Counted from the first letter of the stretch, positions 29,596 through 37,546 are shown. The stretch is DNA of 39,456 nt from Ilumatobacter sp. (GCF_030065885.1 NZ_JASJCS010000024.1:1-39456), one strand, 5' to 3'. Numbers and translations are program-made. The notes: generated from the letters alone by a model not told the origin.

Positions 29596-31935
29596 TCAGG
29601 GCGCCGACGAGATCGCGTGGAGCACCGCACGTTCGACTTCGGCGCGGTGGAACTCGTCGTCGACGAGCTCACCGGCCCACGTGCGGACGTAGAACGTGTC
29701 GACGACCTCCATGCCGACGGTCTGCACGGTCGCATGGCGGATGTCGAGGCCAATGCCGGCCAGCGCGCGCGTGATGCGGTACAGGATCCCGATCCGGGTC
29801 GCGCAGCGCACCTCGAGCACCGATGCGTTGCTCGACGCGCCGTCCTCGAACGTCACCCGGGGCGCGGCCGGCTGCGCCGCCTGCGTCACCCGTTGGCGGC
29901 GGTACGTCCTTGCGCGCTCGGCGAGGCGCGGTTCGATCGCGAGTTGCCCGACCAACGCCCGCCGCATGTCCTCCTCGATCGGCGCCCAGTCGACGCCCTC
30001 CGGTGGCACCTGGACGCGGTACTCGGAGGCGCCCATGCTCACGCGACCCAGCTGGGGCTCGTCGGAGTGGGCGCGCGCCGACACCACGTCGAGGCCGTGG
30101 AGCGAGAGCACGCCGGCGATGCGGCTGAACGACCCCGGATTGTCTCGGTAGACCACGCTGATGCGGTCTCCGCGCCCCTCGACGTGATGGTCCGACGCCG
30201 CCATGAGGGCGACCGTCTCGGCGTTCGGGAACAGCGTCCAGGTGGCCTCCTCGACCTCGCCACCGCCGACGACGTGGGCGACGCGCGTGGCCAGGTCGGC
30301 GACCAGCTCCTCCTTCCACCCGCCCCACGCCGACGGCCCCGTGGCCTTCGAGTCGGCGATGGTCAACGCGTGGAGCAGCTCGAGCCGCTCCTGGTCGAGC
30401 ACCCGATCGGCGACGAAGCGGATCGTCGCCGGGTCCGAGAGGTCGCGGCGGACGGCGACGTCGGGCAGCAGGAGGTGGTGTTCGATCATGGCGACCAGCA
30501 CGTCGACGTCGTGCTCGTTCAGGCCGAGGCGGGGGCCGAGATCGTGAAGGAGCTCCATGCCGGCCTCGGTGTGATCGCCGGGGTATCCCTTGCCGAGGTC
30601 GTGGAACAGTGCGCCGAGGACGAGCAGGTCGGGCCGGGCGACCATGTCGACGAGCTCGGAAGCGTTCGCCGCGGCCTCCCAGAGGTGACGATCGACGGTG
30701 AAGCGGTGGTACGCGTTGCGCTGCGGCCGCGAGCGAACGGGCTCCCACTCGGGCAGCATGCGCGTGATCAGCCCGCGCTGATCGAGCGCCTCGATCACCG
30801 GGATCGCCCGATGACCCTCGAGCAGCAGCGCGACGAGCTCGTCGATCGCGCCGACCGGCCACACCGCAGGCCATTGCGGCACGAGCTCGGTCAGCCGATC
30901 GAGGCTCTTGCGCCCGATGCGTGCGTCGTGGCGCGCCGCGGCGGTTGCCATGCGCAGCATGAACGTCGGATCGACGGCGGGGTCGGCGTCGATCGCCAGC
31001 TCCATCTCGCCGTCGAGGAACATCACGCCCGGCGCGACCTCGTTCGGGGCGCCGCCGCTGGTCTTGCCGACGCGGCCCCATGTCTCGTCGGCGATCCACG
31101 CCACCGTGCGAGCTGCGGCGGCGATGTCGGCCATCAGGGCATCGGCGTCGGCTGCGCCGGCAGCAGCCGACACTGCGTCCTGATCCTCGAGTCGCAGCGT
31201 GTCGCCTCCGCGTCCCGTGGCCCGGTGGAGCGCGACGCGAACCTCGAGCAGCACGTCGTAGCAGCGGTTCAGCGTCTCGTTGTCGCCCCGGGTGAGACGC
31301 AGTCCCCCGCACTCGGCCCACCAGAGCGACTGCGCGTCGCGGATGCCGCCGTGACCGTCCTTGACGTCGGGCTCGAGGATGTAGGCCACGTCGCCGGCGT
31401 TGGCCTGACGTTCGCGGACCCGCTTCTGGAGCTCGCTCAACCAACGCTTCTTGCGTTTGGTCCAGCTCTGCAGCCCGGAGCTCACCACCGTCGCGCCGAG
31501 GTCGGCGTCGCCCGCGATCGGCCGGGCAGTCAACAGCGCCGTGGCCGTGTCGAGGTCGCTCTTCGCGAGGGTGAGGTGTTCGTCGAGCGAGCGCACCGCG
31601 TGGCCGAGCTGGATGCCTGCGTCCCAGATCGGGTACCAGATGCCCGAGGCGACCGATTCGAGCCGGCTCCCCTTGCTCTCGTGCACGAGGAGCAGGTCGA
31701 TGTCGCTGAAGGGAGCGAGCTCGCCGCGCCCGTAGCCGCCGACGGCGATGACGGCGAAGTCCGGCGCGGCGGGATCCTGCTCGCGTGCTCGGTCGACGAG
31801 CGCACGGATCCAGTCGTCGGTCGCCGTCGAGAGCTGCTCGCAGAACTCGCGGCCGCGGAGCCCCGGATCGCCGAGCACTGCGAGGCGGCGCGCCCACGCG
31901 GTCTCGATCGCACGTTCCGCGGTGGTCGCCGTCAT
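29596..31935 (-). CDS. glnD: [protein-PII] uridylyltransferase GlnD
   Basis: This 779-residue bifunctional nitrogen sensor would add and remove nucleotidyl groups on the PII protein. The nucleotidyltransferase domain shows GGYGRGELAPFSDIDLL (66-82; D78 and D80 as metal ligands). The HD domain is at GALFHDLGKG (H445-D446) with DHTEAGMELL. Two ACT-like segments follow: ISVVYRDNPGSFSRIAGVLS and VRCATRIGILYRITRALAGI. The length is somewhat below the ~880 of enterobacterial GlnD but normal for actinobacteria, where the homologue adenylylates GlnK. No PII or ammonium-transporter gene is adjacent in the window. ATG at 31935 follows TACCGT (31943-31948, minus strand) by 7 nt; the ATG three codons upstream lacks that spacing. 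Confidence 0.93.
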   Translation of the reverse strand: MTATTAERAIETAWARRLAVLGDPGLRGREFCEQLSTATDDWIRALVDRAREQDPAAPDFAVIAVGGYGRGELAPFSDIDLLLVHESKGSRLESVASGIWYPIWDAGIQLGHAVRSLDEHLTLAKSDLDTATALLTARPIAGDADLGATVVSSGLQSWTKRKKRWLSELQKRVRERQANAGDVAYILEPDVKDGHGGIRDAQSLWWAECGGLRLTRGDNETLNRCYDVLLEVRVALHRATGRGGDTLRLEDQDAVSAAAGAADADALMADIAAAARTVAWIADETWGRVGKTSGGAPNEVAPGVMFLDGEMELAIDADPAVDPTFMLRMATAAARHDARIGRKSLDRLTELVPQWPAVWPVGAIDELVALLLEGHRAIPVIEALDQRGLITRMLPEWEPVRSRPQRNAYHRFTVDRHLWEAAANASELVDMVARPDLLVLGALFHDLGKGYPGDHTEAGMELLHDLGPRLGLNEHDVDVLVAMIEHHLLLPDVAVRRDLSDPATIRFVADRVLDQERLELLHALTIADSKATGPSAWGGWKEELVADLATRVAHVVGGGEVEEATWTLFPNAETVALMAASDHHVEGRGDRISVVYRDNPGSFSRIAGVLSLHGLDVVSARAHSDEPQLGRVSMGASEYRVQVPPEGVDWAPIEEDMRRALVGQLAIEPRLAERARTYRRQRVTQAAQPAAPRVTFEDGASSNASVLEVRCATRIGILYRITRALAGIGLDIRHATVQTVGMEVVDTFYVRTWAGELVDDEFHRAEVERAVLHAISSAP

Positions 31936-32038
31936 CCGGCACACGGTAGGGCGAGGACTGGCTGGCCGCGCATTCGCTGCACACCGGCGGGCGACCGAAC
32001 GCCGCCGTGCCCGCGCCGGGGGCGGACCCTCGCGTCGG

Positions 32039-32503
32039 TCAACGCAGCCCCTCGTCGCGCCGACGCCGGAGCACGGTCATGGCCTTCCAGGCGCCCCACG
32101 CAAGACCCGGCTCGATCAGCCGCTCGTCTATGTCGCCCCACGTGGCGGGACCGAGGCCGTAGGGGTCGTCGGGGAACACGTCCACTGCGAACGCATCGAG
32201 ATCGGGTTGCGGCACGCCGGCCTCACGCAGCAACCGGTTCGGCGCCGCGACGGCTGCCCGGAACAGCGACAGCGGGTTGGTCCGCTGGGCGTCGACGTCG
32301 GTCGCGAGCAGCCGTTCGAGACCGTCGAGCAGCGCCGCTGCCTCGACCGCCACCAGCTCGTCGATCGCGGACGCCCGCTCGGACAGGTCGACACCGCCCC
32401 GGTCGGCGGCATCGGCGATGATCCGCCGCAGCCACCCCGGCGTCACCGATCTGGCGGCGTGCACGAGGTCGCCCGACGGGTCGGGGTGCACGTCGCCGGT
32501 CAC
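32039..32503 (-). CDS. conserved-looking protein of unknown function
   Basis: This 154-residue protein is mostly helical and soluble, with VEAAALLDGLERLLATDVDAQRTNP-type helices in the middle and PDDPYGLGPATWGDIDE near the end. I do not recognise a family. GTG at 32503 is chosen because TAGAAG (32511-32516, minus strand) lies 7 nt upstream and the frame before it looks non-coding (Arg/Ser-rich). It is divergent from the binding-lipoprotein gene with only 23 nt between starts. Confidence 0.65.
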   Translation of the reverse strand: MTGDVHPDPSGDLVHAARSVTPGWLRRIIADAADRGGVDLSERASAIDELVAVEAAALLDGLERLLATDVDAQRTNPLSLFRAAVAAPNRLLREAGVPQPDLDAFAVDVFPDDPYGLGPATWGDIDERLIEPGLAWGAWKAMTVLRRRRDEGLR

Positions 32504-32510
32504 ACCGTCT

Positions 32511-32520
32511 CTTCTATCGT
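32511..32520. promoter_or_regulatory. overlapping divergent -10 elements
   Basis: CTTCTATCGT contains TATCGT (32515-32520, plus strand), 6 nt before the GTG at 32527, and, on the other strand, TAGAAG (32511-32516), 7 nt before the GTG at 32503. The two hexamers share 2 bp, so polymerase cannot occupy both at once. Confidence 0.45.
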
Positions 32521-32526
32521 GAAGTC

Positions 32527-33795
32527 GTGCCCACCCCGCGTGCGAAGCTCCGCCGGTCCGGCCGCAGCTGGGCGGCAGTGGTCCTTGCCGCATCGATCGC
32601 CACCTCGTGCACCGGCGGCTCCGACGAGGTCGCACCGACCACGACGGTCGTCGTCACCACCACCACGCTGCCCGAGCGGACCGGCGACGGGGTGCTGTCG
32701 ATCGGTGTCTTCCTGCCTCGCACGGGGCCCGGTGCCTCGCTCGGGGAGCCGATGATCGAGGCGATCGAAGATGCGGTGCAGCTGATCAACGACGCCGGTG
32801 GGGCGTTGGGCAACGACGTCGAGCTGACCACGATCGACGAGGAATCCGACACCGGTCCCGACGAGCTGCTCGCGGCCGGTGTCGATGCCGTCATCGGACC
32901 TGCGTCCTCGCTCGTCGCGCTGTCGCGGCTCGATGCGCTCGTTCGGCTCGACACGGGCGTCGTCACCTGCTCTCCCTCCGCGACCGCGCTGTCGCTGGAC
33001 GACTATCCGGACAACAGCTACTTCTTCCGCACGGTGCCCAGCGACTCGCTGCAGATGGCAGCGATCGCGAGCCGCATCGAGCAGACCGGCGTCGACACGG
33101 TCGCGATCGCCTATCTCGACGACCCGTACGGGCGCGGGCTCGAGGCTGCGCTCGTGAGCGAGCTGCAGGCCCGCGATGCGGTCTCGATCGTCGAGCAGGT
33201 CGGGTTCAGCGGCGACGAGGAGAACCTGTCCGATGCCGCGAACACGCTCCTGACCGGCACGCCGGGGGCCGTGGTCGTGCTCGGCGACGCCGACGACGGC
33301 AGCCGGCTGCTGGCCGCGCTCGACGACGCGCCACGTCGGACACCGTCCGCCATCATCGTCAACGACGCGATCCGAGAGGCGCGGCAGACCATCCAGAACC
33401 TGTCACCGTCGTTCCGCGTTCGGCTCACGGCGGTGGCGCCGCTGGCGACGTCGGTGATCGACGACGGCCCCACCGGCTTCTTCGCCGCCCATGCGGTCGA
33501 CTGCGTGAACCTCGTCAGCCTCGCAGCGATCCAGGCAGGCTCCGATGCACCCAACCGGGTGCGCGCGAACATGGCATCGGTCAGCACGGGCGGGCGGGTG
33601 TGCTCGGATTACGCGCGGTGTGTCGAGCTGCTCGAGGACGAGGACGGACTCCGCATCGACTACAACGGCCTGTCGGGCAGCGTCGATCTCTCGAACACCA
33701 CCGGCGATCCCGTCAGGGCGACGTTCGAGGCGATCGCCTTCGACGCCCAGGGCGCCGACGACCCGGCCGCCACCCGACGCTTCGACGTGCCCTGA
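32527..33795 (+). CDS. Leu/Ile/Val-type ABC substrate-binding lipoprotein (orphan)
   Basis: This 422-residue secreted protein has a basic N-terminus, a hydrophobic stretch (WAAVVLAASIATS) and a lipobox-like IATSC with C28. A Thr/Pro-rich linker (TTTVVVTTTTLPE) follows. Then comes a periplasmic-binding-protein fold beginning LSIGVFLPRTGPGASLGEPM, with DAVIGPASSLVALSRLDALV and FFRTVPSDSLQMAAIASRI as in the branched-chain amino-acid binding family. No permease or ATPase gene is near, so it may act as a sensor or share a transporter. The first codon is GTG at 32527, supported by TATCGT 6 nt upstream. A GC-rich hairpin follows the stop. Confidence 0.85.
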   Translation: MPTPRAKLRRSGRSWAAVVLAASIATSCTGGSDEVAPTTTVVVTTTTLPERTGDGVLSIGVFLPRTGPGASLGEPMIEAIEDAVQLINDAGGALGNDVELTTIDEESDTGPDELLAAGVDAVIGPASSLVALSRLDALVRLDTGVVTCSPSATALSLDDYPDNSYFFRTVPSDSLQMAAIASRIEQTGVDTVAIAYLDDPYGRGLEAALVSELQARDAVSIVEQVGFSGDEENLSDAANTLLTGTPGAVVVLGDADDGSRLLAALDDAPRRTPSAIIVNDAIREARQTIQNLSPSFRVRLTAVAPLATSVIDDGPTGFFAAHAVDCVNLVSLAAIQAGSDAPNRVRANMASVSTGGRVCSDYARCVELLEDEDGLRIDYNGLSGSVDLSNTTGDPVRATFEAIAFDAQGADDPAATRRFDVP

Positions 33796-33799
33796 CCGA

Positions 33800-33863
33800 G
33801 CGCGCCTCGTCGGCGCGCCAGGGATCTCGGGGTGAGCGCCCGAGACTGCCGAGACGGCTCGGC
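33800..33863. terminator. cluster of three hairpins between convergent genes
   Basis: GCGCGCC (33800-33806) pairs with GGCGCGC (33812-33818). CTCGGG (33826-33831) pairs with CCCGAG (33839-33844). GCCGAG (33848-33853) pairs with CTCGGC (33858-33863). They fill the gap between the binding-lipoprotein stop and the 21-bp repeat at the hemQ 3' end, forming a strong bidirectional barrier without U tracts. Confidence 0.6.
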
Positions 33864-33884
33864 CGGTCGGCGAAGCCCGATCAG
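33864..33884 (-). repeat. 21-bp repeat spanning the hemQ stop codon (copy 2)
   Basis: Identical to 4483-4503. The hemQ TGA lies at 33881-33883, the same position within the repeat as the DUF1801 stop. The last codons of the two genes are otherwise unrelated, so shared ancestry of the genes does not explain the match. Confidence 0.6.
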
Positions 33885-34534
33885 AGCATGTCGTCGACGT
33901 ACGCCAGGTAGCCGACGTAGAAGGCGCCGAATTCGCCGTACAGCGCCGAGCCCTTGTCGTAGCGCAGCGTGTACACGACGTCCTTGATGACCTCGAGGTT
34001 GATGCCGAACAGCGTCACGCCCCACTCGTAGTCGTCGAGACCGGTCGAACCGGTGACGAGTTGCACGATCTTGCCGGCGAACTTCCGGCCGCTCGACCCG
34101 TGTTCCATCATCATGTCGCGACGTTCGTCGAACGGCGTCGCGTACCAGTTGGCGTGCGCCTCGCGCCGCTTGCTCATCGGGTAGAAGCAGAAGGCCGGCT
34201 TGCCCTCGGGTGGGAGCTGCGGGTACAGCCGGGCCTGCAACGCTTCTTCGGGCATGCCCTTCGCGTACTCGCTGACCTCGGTGATCGACAGATAGCTGTC
34301 GACCACGCGGAGGCCCGCCTGCTGGAGCGCCGTCTGGAACGACCGCAGGGCCGCGACGTCGGGCCCGAGCGCCATGAACGCCATGTCGCCCTTGTGACCC
34401 AGGATCTGGGCGGTGACGACCTGACACTCCTGCTCCTCGGCGGCCTTGACCGCGGCGTGCACCGCCTCACGGTCGACACCGTCACCTCGCATGCAGAACA
34501 GGTGGAGGACGCAGACGCCGGTTTCCATGCGCAT
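33881..34534 (-). CDS. hemQ: coproheme decarboxylase HemQ (chlorite-dismutase family)
   Basis: This 217-residue enzyme would convert coproheme III to heme b in the coproporphyrin-dependent pathway of Gram-positive bacteria. Markers are NWYATPFDERRDMMMEHGSSGR with catalytic-position Y131 and proximal-His-region H145, then TGSTGLDDYEWGVTLFG and YGEFGAFYVGYL. These match actinobacterial HemQ rather than true chlorite dismutases, which carry a distal Arg on a different segment. ATG at 34534 follows TAGCCT (34541-34546, minus strand) by 6 nt; that hexamer includes the fdhD stop codon. No other heme-synthesis gene is in the window. Confidence 0.92.
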   Translation of the reverse strand: MRMETGVCVLHLFCMRGDGVDREAVHAAVKAAEEQECQVVTAQILGHKGDMAFMALGPDVAALRSFQTALQQAGLRVVDSYLSITEVSEYAKGMPEEALQARLYPQLPPEGKPAFCFYPMSKRREAHANWYATPFDERRDMMMEHGSSGRKFAGKIVQLVTGSTGLDDYEWGVTLFGINLEVIKDVVYTLRYDKGSALYGEFGAFYVGYLAYVDDML

Positions 34535-34540
34535 CGCGTC

Positions 34541-34546
34541 AGGCTA
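34541..34546 (-). promoter_or_regulatory. hemQ -10 (TAGCCT) containing the fdhD stop codon
   Basis: The TAG stop of fdhD (34544-34546, minus strand) is the first half of TAGCCT, placed 6 nt from the hemQ ATG. HemQ can therefore be expressed from its own leaderless transcript although fdhD lies directly upstream. Confidence 0.45.
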
Positions 34547-35356
34547 CCGATCGGGTGGTGGGAGCCGCTCGGGGGCGTACACGTTGCACCGGCCGCCCCG
34601 GACGAAGCCGGCCAGCGTCAGGTTGGCGCTTCGGGCGGCCTCGACCGCCAGCGCGGTCGGCGCGCTCACGGCCACGACGGTGCCGAGACCCGCCGCCCAG
34701 GCCTTCTGGACCATCTCGACGCTCGCCCGGCCACTGACGAACAACCCGAGCCCGGTGGCCGGGAGCCGGCCGTCGAGGAGCAGCGCCCCGACCGCCTTGT
34801 CGACTGCGTTGTGGCGGCCGACGTCCTCGCGCAGCAGCACGACCTCGCCGGTGCGGTCGAAGACGGCCGCGGCATGGACTGCGCCGGTGCTGTCGAACAG
34901 CGTTTGGTCCCCGGTGACGAGATCGGGGATCCGCACGAGCAGTTCGAGCGGCATCGTCCCGCCGTCGGGGAGCGGATCGAGCCGTGCGCTCATCTCGTCG
35001 AGTTGCTCGGCGCCGCACCATCCACAACTCGACGACGTCGTACCCAATCGCGGCGTCGGGGTCGGCGCCACACCGCCGGTGTCGACGGTGACGAGGTTGA
35101 AGTCGGTGTCGGACGCGGCGCCGTTGGCGCAGTACCGGACGCCGCGCACCAGCGCGCCGGACAAGAGCCCTTCGGTGTGGCAGAAGCCGACCGCGAGCTC
35201 GTAGTCGTGGCCCGGCGTGCGCATCGTGGTCGCCACCGTGGTGCCGTCGAGCTCGATCGTCATCGGCTCCTCGACGATCAGATCGTCGGGGCGCCGGCGC
35301 GCGCCCTCGGGGGTCACCTCGGTCACCAGGAAGCGCCGAGTGCGCGAGCGGGTCAC
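34544..35356 (-). CDS. fdhD: formate dehydrogenase accessory sulfurtransferase FdhD
   Basis: This 270-residue protein would carry sulfur to the molybdenum cofactor of formate dehydrogenase. It begins RRFLVTEV and has the DYELAVGFCHTEGLLSG segment. The essential C-x-x-C loop is present as SSSCGWCG with C111 and C114, and LREDVGRHNAVDK is near the middle. No formate dehydrogenase subunit is in the window. GTG at 35356 follows TAGCCT (35363-35368, minus strand) by 6 nt. It also overlaps the ATP-grasp stop codon in GTGA, so it may be read both by coupling and from its own promoter. Confidence 0.94.
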   Translation of the reverse strand: MTRSRTRRFLVTEVTPEGARRRPDDLIVEEPMTIELDGTTVATTMRTPGHDYELAVGFCHTEGLLSGALVRGVRYCANGAASDTDFNLVTVDTGGVAPTPTPRLGTTSSSCGWCGAEQLDEMSARLDPLPDGGTMPLELLVRIPDLVTGDQTLFDSTGAVHAAAVFDRTGEVVLLREDVGRHNAVDKAVGALLLDGRLPATGLGLFVSGRASVEMVQKAWAAGLGTVVAVSAPTALAVEAARSANLTLAGFVRGGRCNVYAPERLPPPDR

Positions 35357-36198
35357 CCCGCCAGGCTACGAAACGCTGCCGCCGCGCGCGCTGGCGCGCC
35401 GGGGTCGGCGTCCAGGAACAAGGAGGGCTCGGTCAGCTCGACCTCGAGCACGAGCGGCCCGTCCGCCGACGACAGCAGATCGACGCGGGCGTATGCCGTG
35501 TCGGGGAGCCACCGGACGATCCGATCGCCGAGCGAGCGTTCCGCGGCGGTCGGCACGTGGGCCGCGACGGTCTCGGACGCGGCAGCGTCCGCCGTCGCGG
35601 CCGCGTCGCCGGGCATCCTCACGGTCTCCGGGAGCGTCACCGACTTGTGCACGGCGTGGCTGAACCGTCCGGCGAGATACACCAGCGCCGTCTCGGGGCT
35701 GCCGCCGGCATCGGCCACGAACGGCTGGACCATCGCCGTGAAGCCGTCGCGGTGCAGCCGACGCACGTGGGCGATCGCCTCACCGGGATCCGACGTCCGG
35801 ACCACGCCTTCCGAGCTGGCGCCGACCGACGGCTTCACGATCAGATCTCCCTCGAGGTCGTCCGGCGCGTGATCGCCCGGTGCCACGAACGAGGTCGGGA
35901 CGACCGGGAATCCGCTGGCGACCAGATCGCAGAGGTAGCGCTTGTCCGTGTTCCACTCGACGACGTCGGCGCGGTTCCACAAGCTCGTGCCGGTCGCGAC
36001 GGCCTTCGCCCAGGCGACGAACTCCGCACGCCGTCGGTGGGAGTCCCACGCCGACCGGATGACCACGACGTCGAACGCCGACCAGTCGACCGCCGGGTCG
36101 TCCCAGACAACCACACGTGCGTCCGGCAGGATCTGTTCGAGTAGCGGCAGGTCAGCGTCGACGGCGCGCGCCGCAGCTGCGGTCGCCAGCCCGATCAT
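35353..36198 (-). CDS. ATP-grasp-domain protein
   Basis: This 281-residue cytoplasmic protein follows the ATP-grasp layout of a glutathione-synthetase/RimK-like enzyme. The N-terminal domain contains VVIRSAWDSHRRRAEFVAWA and LWNRADVVEWNTDKRYLCDL. The ATP-binding lobe contains GDLIVKPSVGASSEGVVR, and the metal-binding end is VLEVELTEPSLFLD. Such enzymes join a carboxylate to an amine via acyl phosphate; the substrates are unknown. ATG at 36198 follows TAGTAT (36205-36210, minus strand) by 6 nt. It heads a three-gene minus-strand group (ATP-grasp, fdhD, hemQ) and is divergent from the aquaporin gene. Confidence 0.83.
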   Translation of the reverse strand: MIGLATAAAARAVDADLPLLEQILPDARVVVWDDPAVDWSAFDVVVIRSAWDSHRRRAEFVAWAKAVATGTSLWNRADVVEWNTDKRYLCDLVASGFPVVPTSFVAPGDHAPDDLEGDLIVKPSVGASSEGVVRTSDPGEAIAHVRRLHRDGFTAMVQPFVADAGGSPETALVYLAGRFSHAVHKSVTLPETVRMPGDAAATADAAASETVAAHVPTAAERSLGDRIVRWLPDTAYARVDLLSSADGPLVLEVELTEPSLFLDADPGAPARAAAAFRSLAG

Positions 36199-36204
36199 CG
36201 GCCG

Positions 36205-36214
36205 ATACTACGCT
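36205..36214. promoter_or_regulatory. overlapping divergent leaderless -10 elements (ATP-grasp / aquaporin)
   Basis: ATACTACGCT contains TACGCT (36209-36214, plus strand), 7 nt before the aquaporin ATG at 36222. On the other strand it contains TAGTAT (36205-36210), 6 nt before the ATP-grasp ATG at 36198. The hexamers share two base pairs and the two start codons are only 23 nt apart, so the whole divergent promoter is compressed and mutually exclusive. Confidence 0.55.
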
Positions 36215-36221
36215 CGCCGCC

Positions 36222-36950
36222 ATGGAATCGACCGGGAGGCTGATCGGCGCGGAGTTCGTCGGCACGACCATCGTCATGCTGGGCGGACCGGGCTTGCTGA
36301 TCCTCGGGAGCTCGTCGATCGGCCCCCTCGGCGTGGCGATCGGATTCGGACTCGCCATCGCGCTCTCGATCGGTGTGATCGGCGCCGTCGCCAACCCGAT
36401 GTTCAGCCTCGCGCTCTGGTTCTCGAGGGGCATCGACGGCCGTGAATTCGCGTCCGACCTCGTCGGCCAGGTGCTCGGCGGCATCTTCGGTGCCGCCGTC
36501 ATCTTCGGCCTCAACGACACCGACCGCTTCACGCGAGGCGTCAACGGCTGGGACCGCAGCGGGTTCGGCGAGCTCGGTGTCGTACTGGCGGCCGAGCTGA
36601 TCATGGGCACCGTCGCGGTCGTCGTGCTGCTCTCGTCGATCAGCCAGCAGCGTTCGAACGGCACGATGGCGGCGTTCACCGGTGCCGCCTACGCGCTCGG
36701 CACGCTGTTCCTGCTCGATCTCTCCGGCGCCGGCATGAACCCGGCGCGGAGCCTCGGCGCCGCGGTCTTCGCCGACACCGACCCGAACGCGCTCGGCCAG
36801 CTGTGGGCGTTCGTGGTCGTGCCGATCGTCGCGGCCTTCGCCGGCACCCTCGTGTGGCTGGCGATCGACGACGCGACGATCGACGAGACGATCTTCGACG
36901 ACTCCGTCCTCGAGGACGTCGCCGACGCGATCGCCGGCGACGACGACTGA
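36222..36950 (+). CDS. aquaporin/MIP-family channel with a variant first NPA motif
   Basis: This 242-residue membrane channel has six hydrophobic segments and the second pore loop MNPARSLG (N173-A175, R176) in full. The first pore loop reads GAVANPMFSLAL: the NPA is NPM (58-60) and the conserved His before it is Val. Such changes at the pore waist alter selectivity or conductance in other family members; the solute here cannot be predicted. The C-terminal tail (about 215-242) is strongly acidic. ATG at 36222 follows TACGCT. The DUF1697 gene starts 4 nt after its stop and is probably co-transcribed. Confidence 0.85.
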   Translation: MESTGRLIGAEFVGTTIVMLGGPGLLILGSSSIGPLGVAIGFGLAIALSIGVIGAVANPMFSLALWFSRGIDGREFASDLVGQVLGGIFGAAVIFGLNDTDRFTRGVNGWDRSGFGELGVVLAAELIMGTVAVVVLLSSISQQRSNGTMAAFTGAAYALGTLFLLDLSGAGMNPARSLGAAVFADTDPNALGQLWAFVVVPIVAAFAGTLVWLAIDDATIDETIFDDSVLEDVADAIAGDDD

Positions 36951-36954
36951 GCAC

Positions 36955-37491
36955 GTGACCACGCACGTCGCGTTCGTGCGGGCGGTCATGATCGGTCGCG
37001 AGGGGCTGCACCGCGAGGTGCTCCTCGACCTCTTCGGGACCGCCGGCGCGCGAGAGGTCCACTCGTACATCTCGACCGGGAACGTCTCGTTCGAGCTCGA
37101 CGACGCCCGGCTGCCCGACCTCGTCGACGACGTCGAGCGCGCCGTGACCGACGTCGTCGGTCGGCCGACCGAGGTCTTCGTCCGGTCGCTGGAGGAGCTG
37201 CAGGCGACGATCGAGCGCGATCCGTTCGCAACGTCGCCGTTCACCGACGCCCAGGAGTCGCTCGTGATCATGTTTCGCGACGCCGTGCCGGCCGCGCTGC
37301 GGCTGCCGATCGAGTCGACGCGCGGCGACTGGACCGTGTTCGATGCGGGACCGAGGGAGGTGTTCGCAGTGTGTCGCGACGTCGACGGGCGTCGCCAGAC
37401 ACCTGGGGGTGTCGTCGAGCGCCTCGCCGGCGAGCGCATGACGAGCCGGGCCTGGTCGACGATCGAGCGGATCGTGGCGAAGCTCACCTGA
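36955..37491 (+). CDS. DUF1697-family protein
   Basis: This 178-residue cytoplasmic protein matches DUF1697. It shows VAFVRAVMIG at the N-terminus, the GAREVHSYISTGNVSFEL strand-turn typical of the family, FVRSLEELQATIERDPF, and a C-terminal RAWSTIERIV helix. No function is established for the family. GTG at 36955 follows the aquaporin stop by 4 nt, indicating an operon. A strong double hairpin follows its stop. Confidence 0.87.
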   Translation: MTTHVAFVRAVMIGREGLHREVLLDLFGTAGAREVHSYISTGNVSFELDDARLPDLVDDVERAVTDVVGRPTEVFVRSLEELQATIERDPFATSPFTDAQESLVIMFRDAVPAALRLPIESTRGDWTVFDAGPREVFAVCRDVDGRRQTPGGVVERLAGERMTSRAWSTIERIVAKLT

Positions 37492-37497
37492 ACGCGC

Positions 37498-37546
37498 ACG
37501 GGCCGGCGCCATCGGCGCCGGCCCGTCACGCTCAGGAAGTGAGCGT
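37498..37546. terminator. tandem hairpin terminator between convergent genes
   Basis: A perfect 13-bp stem is formed by ACGGGCCGGCGCC (37498-37510) and its complement (37514-37526) around ATC. A second 7-bp stem follows, ACGCTCA (37528-37534) with TGAGCGT (37540-37546). They fill the gap between the DUF1697 and protease stops and would act in both directions. Confidence 0.8.

Noticed and set aside
28954..32421. 1,155-residue open frame on the plus strand opposite glnD and the NUDIX gene
   Set aside because: It is the antisense shadow of real genes in GC-rich DNA: no domain, Arg/His/Asp/Val-rich composition, and the minus-strand genes have full family motifs.
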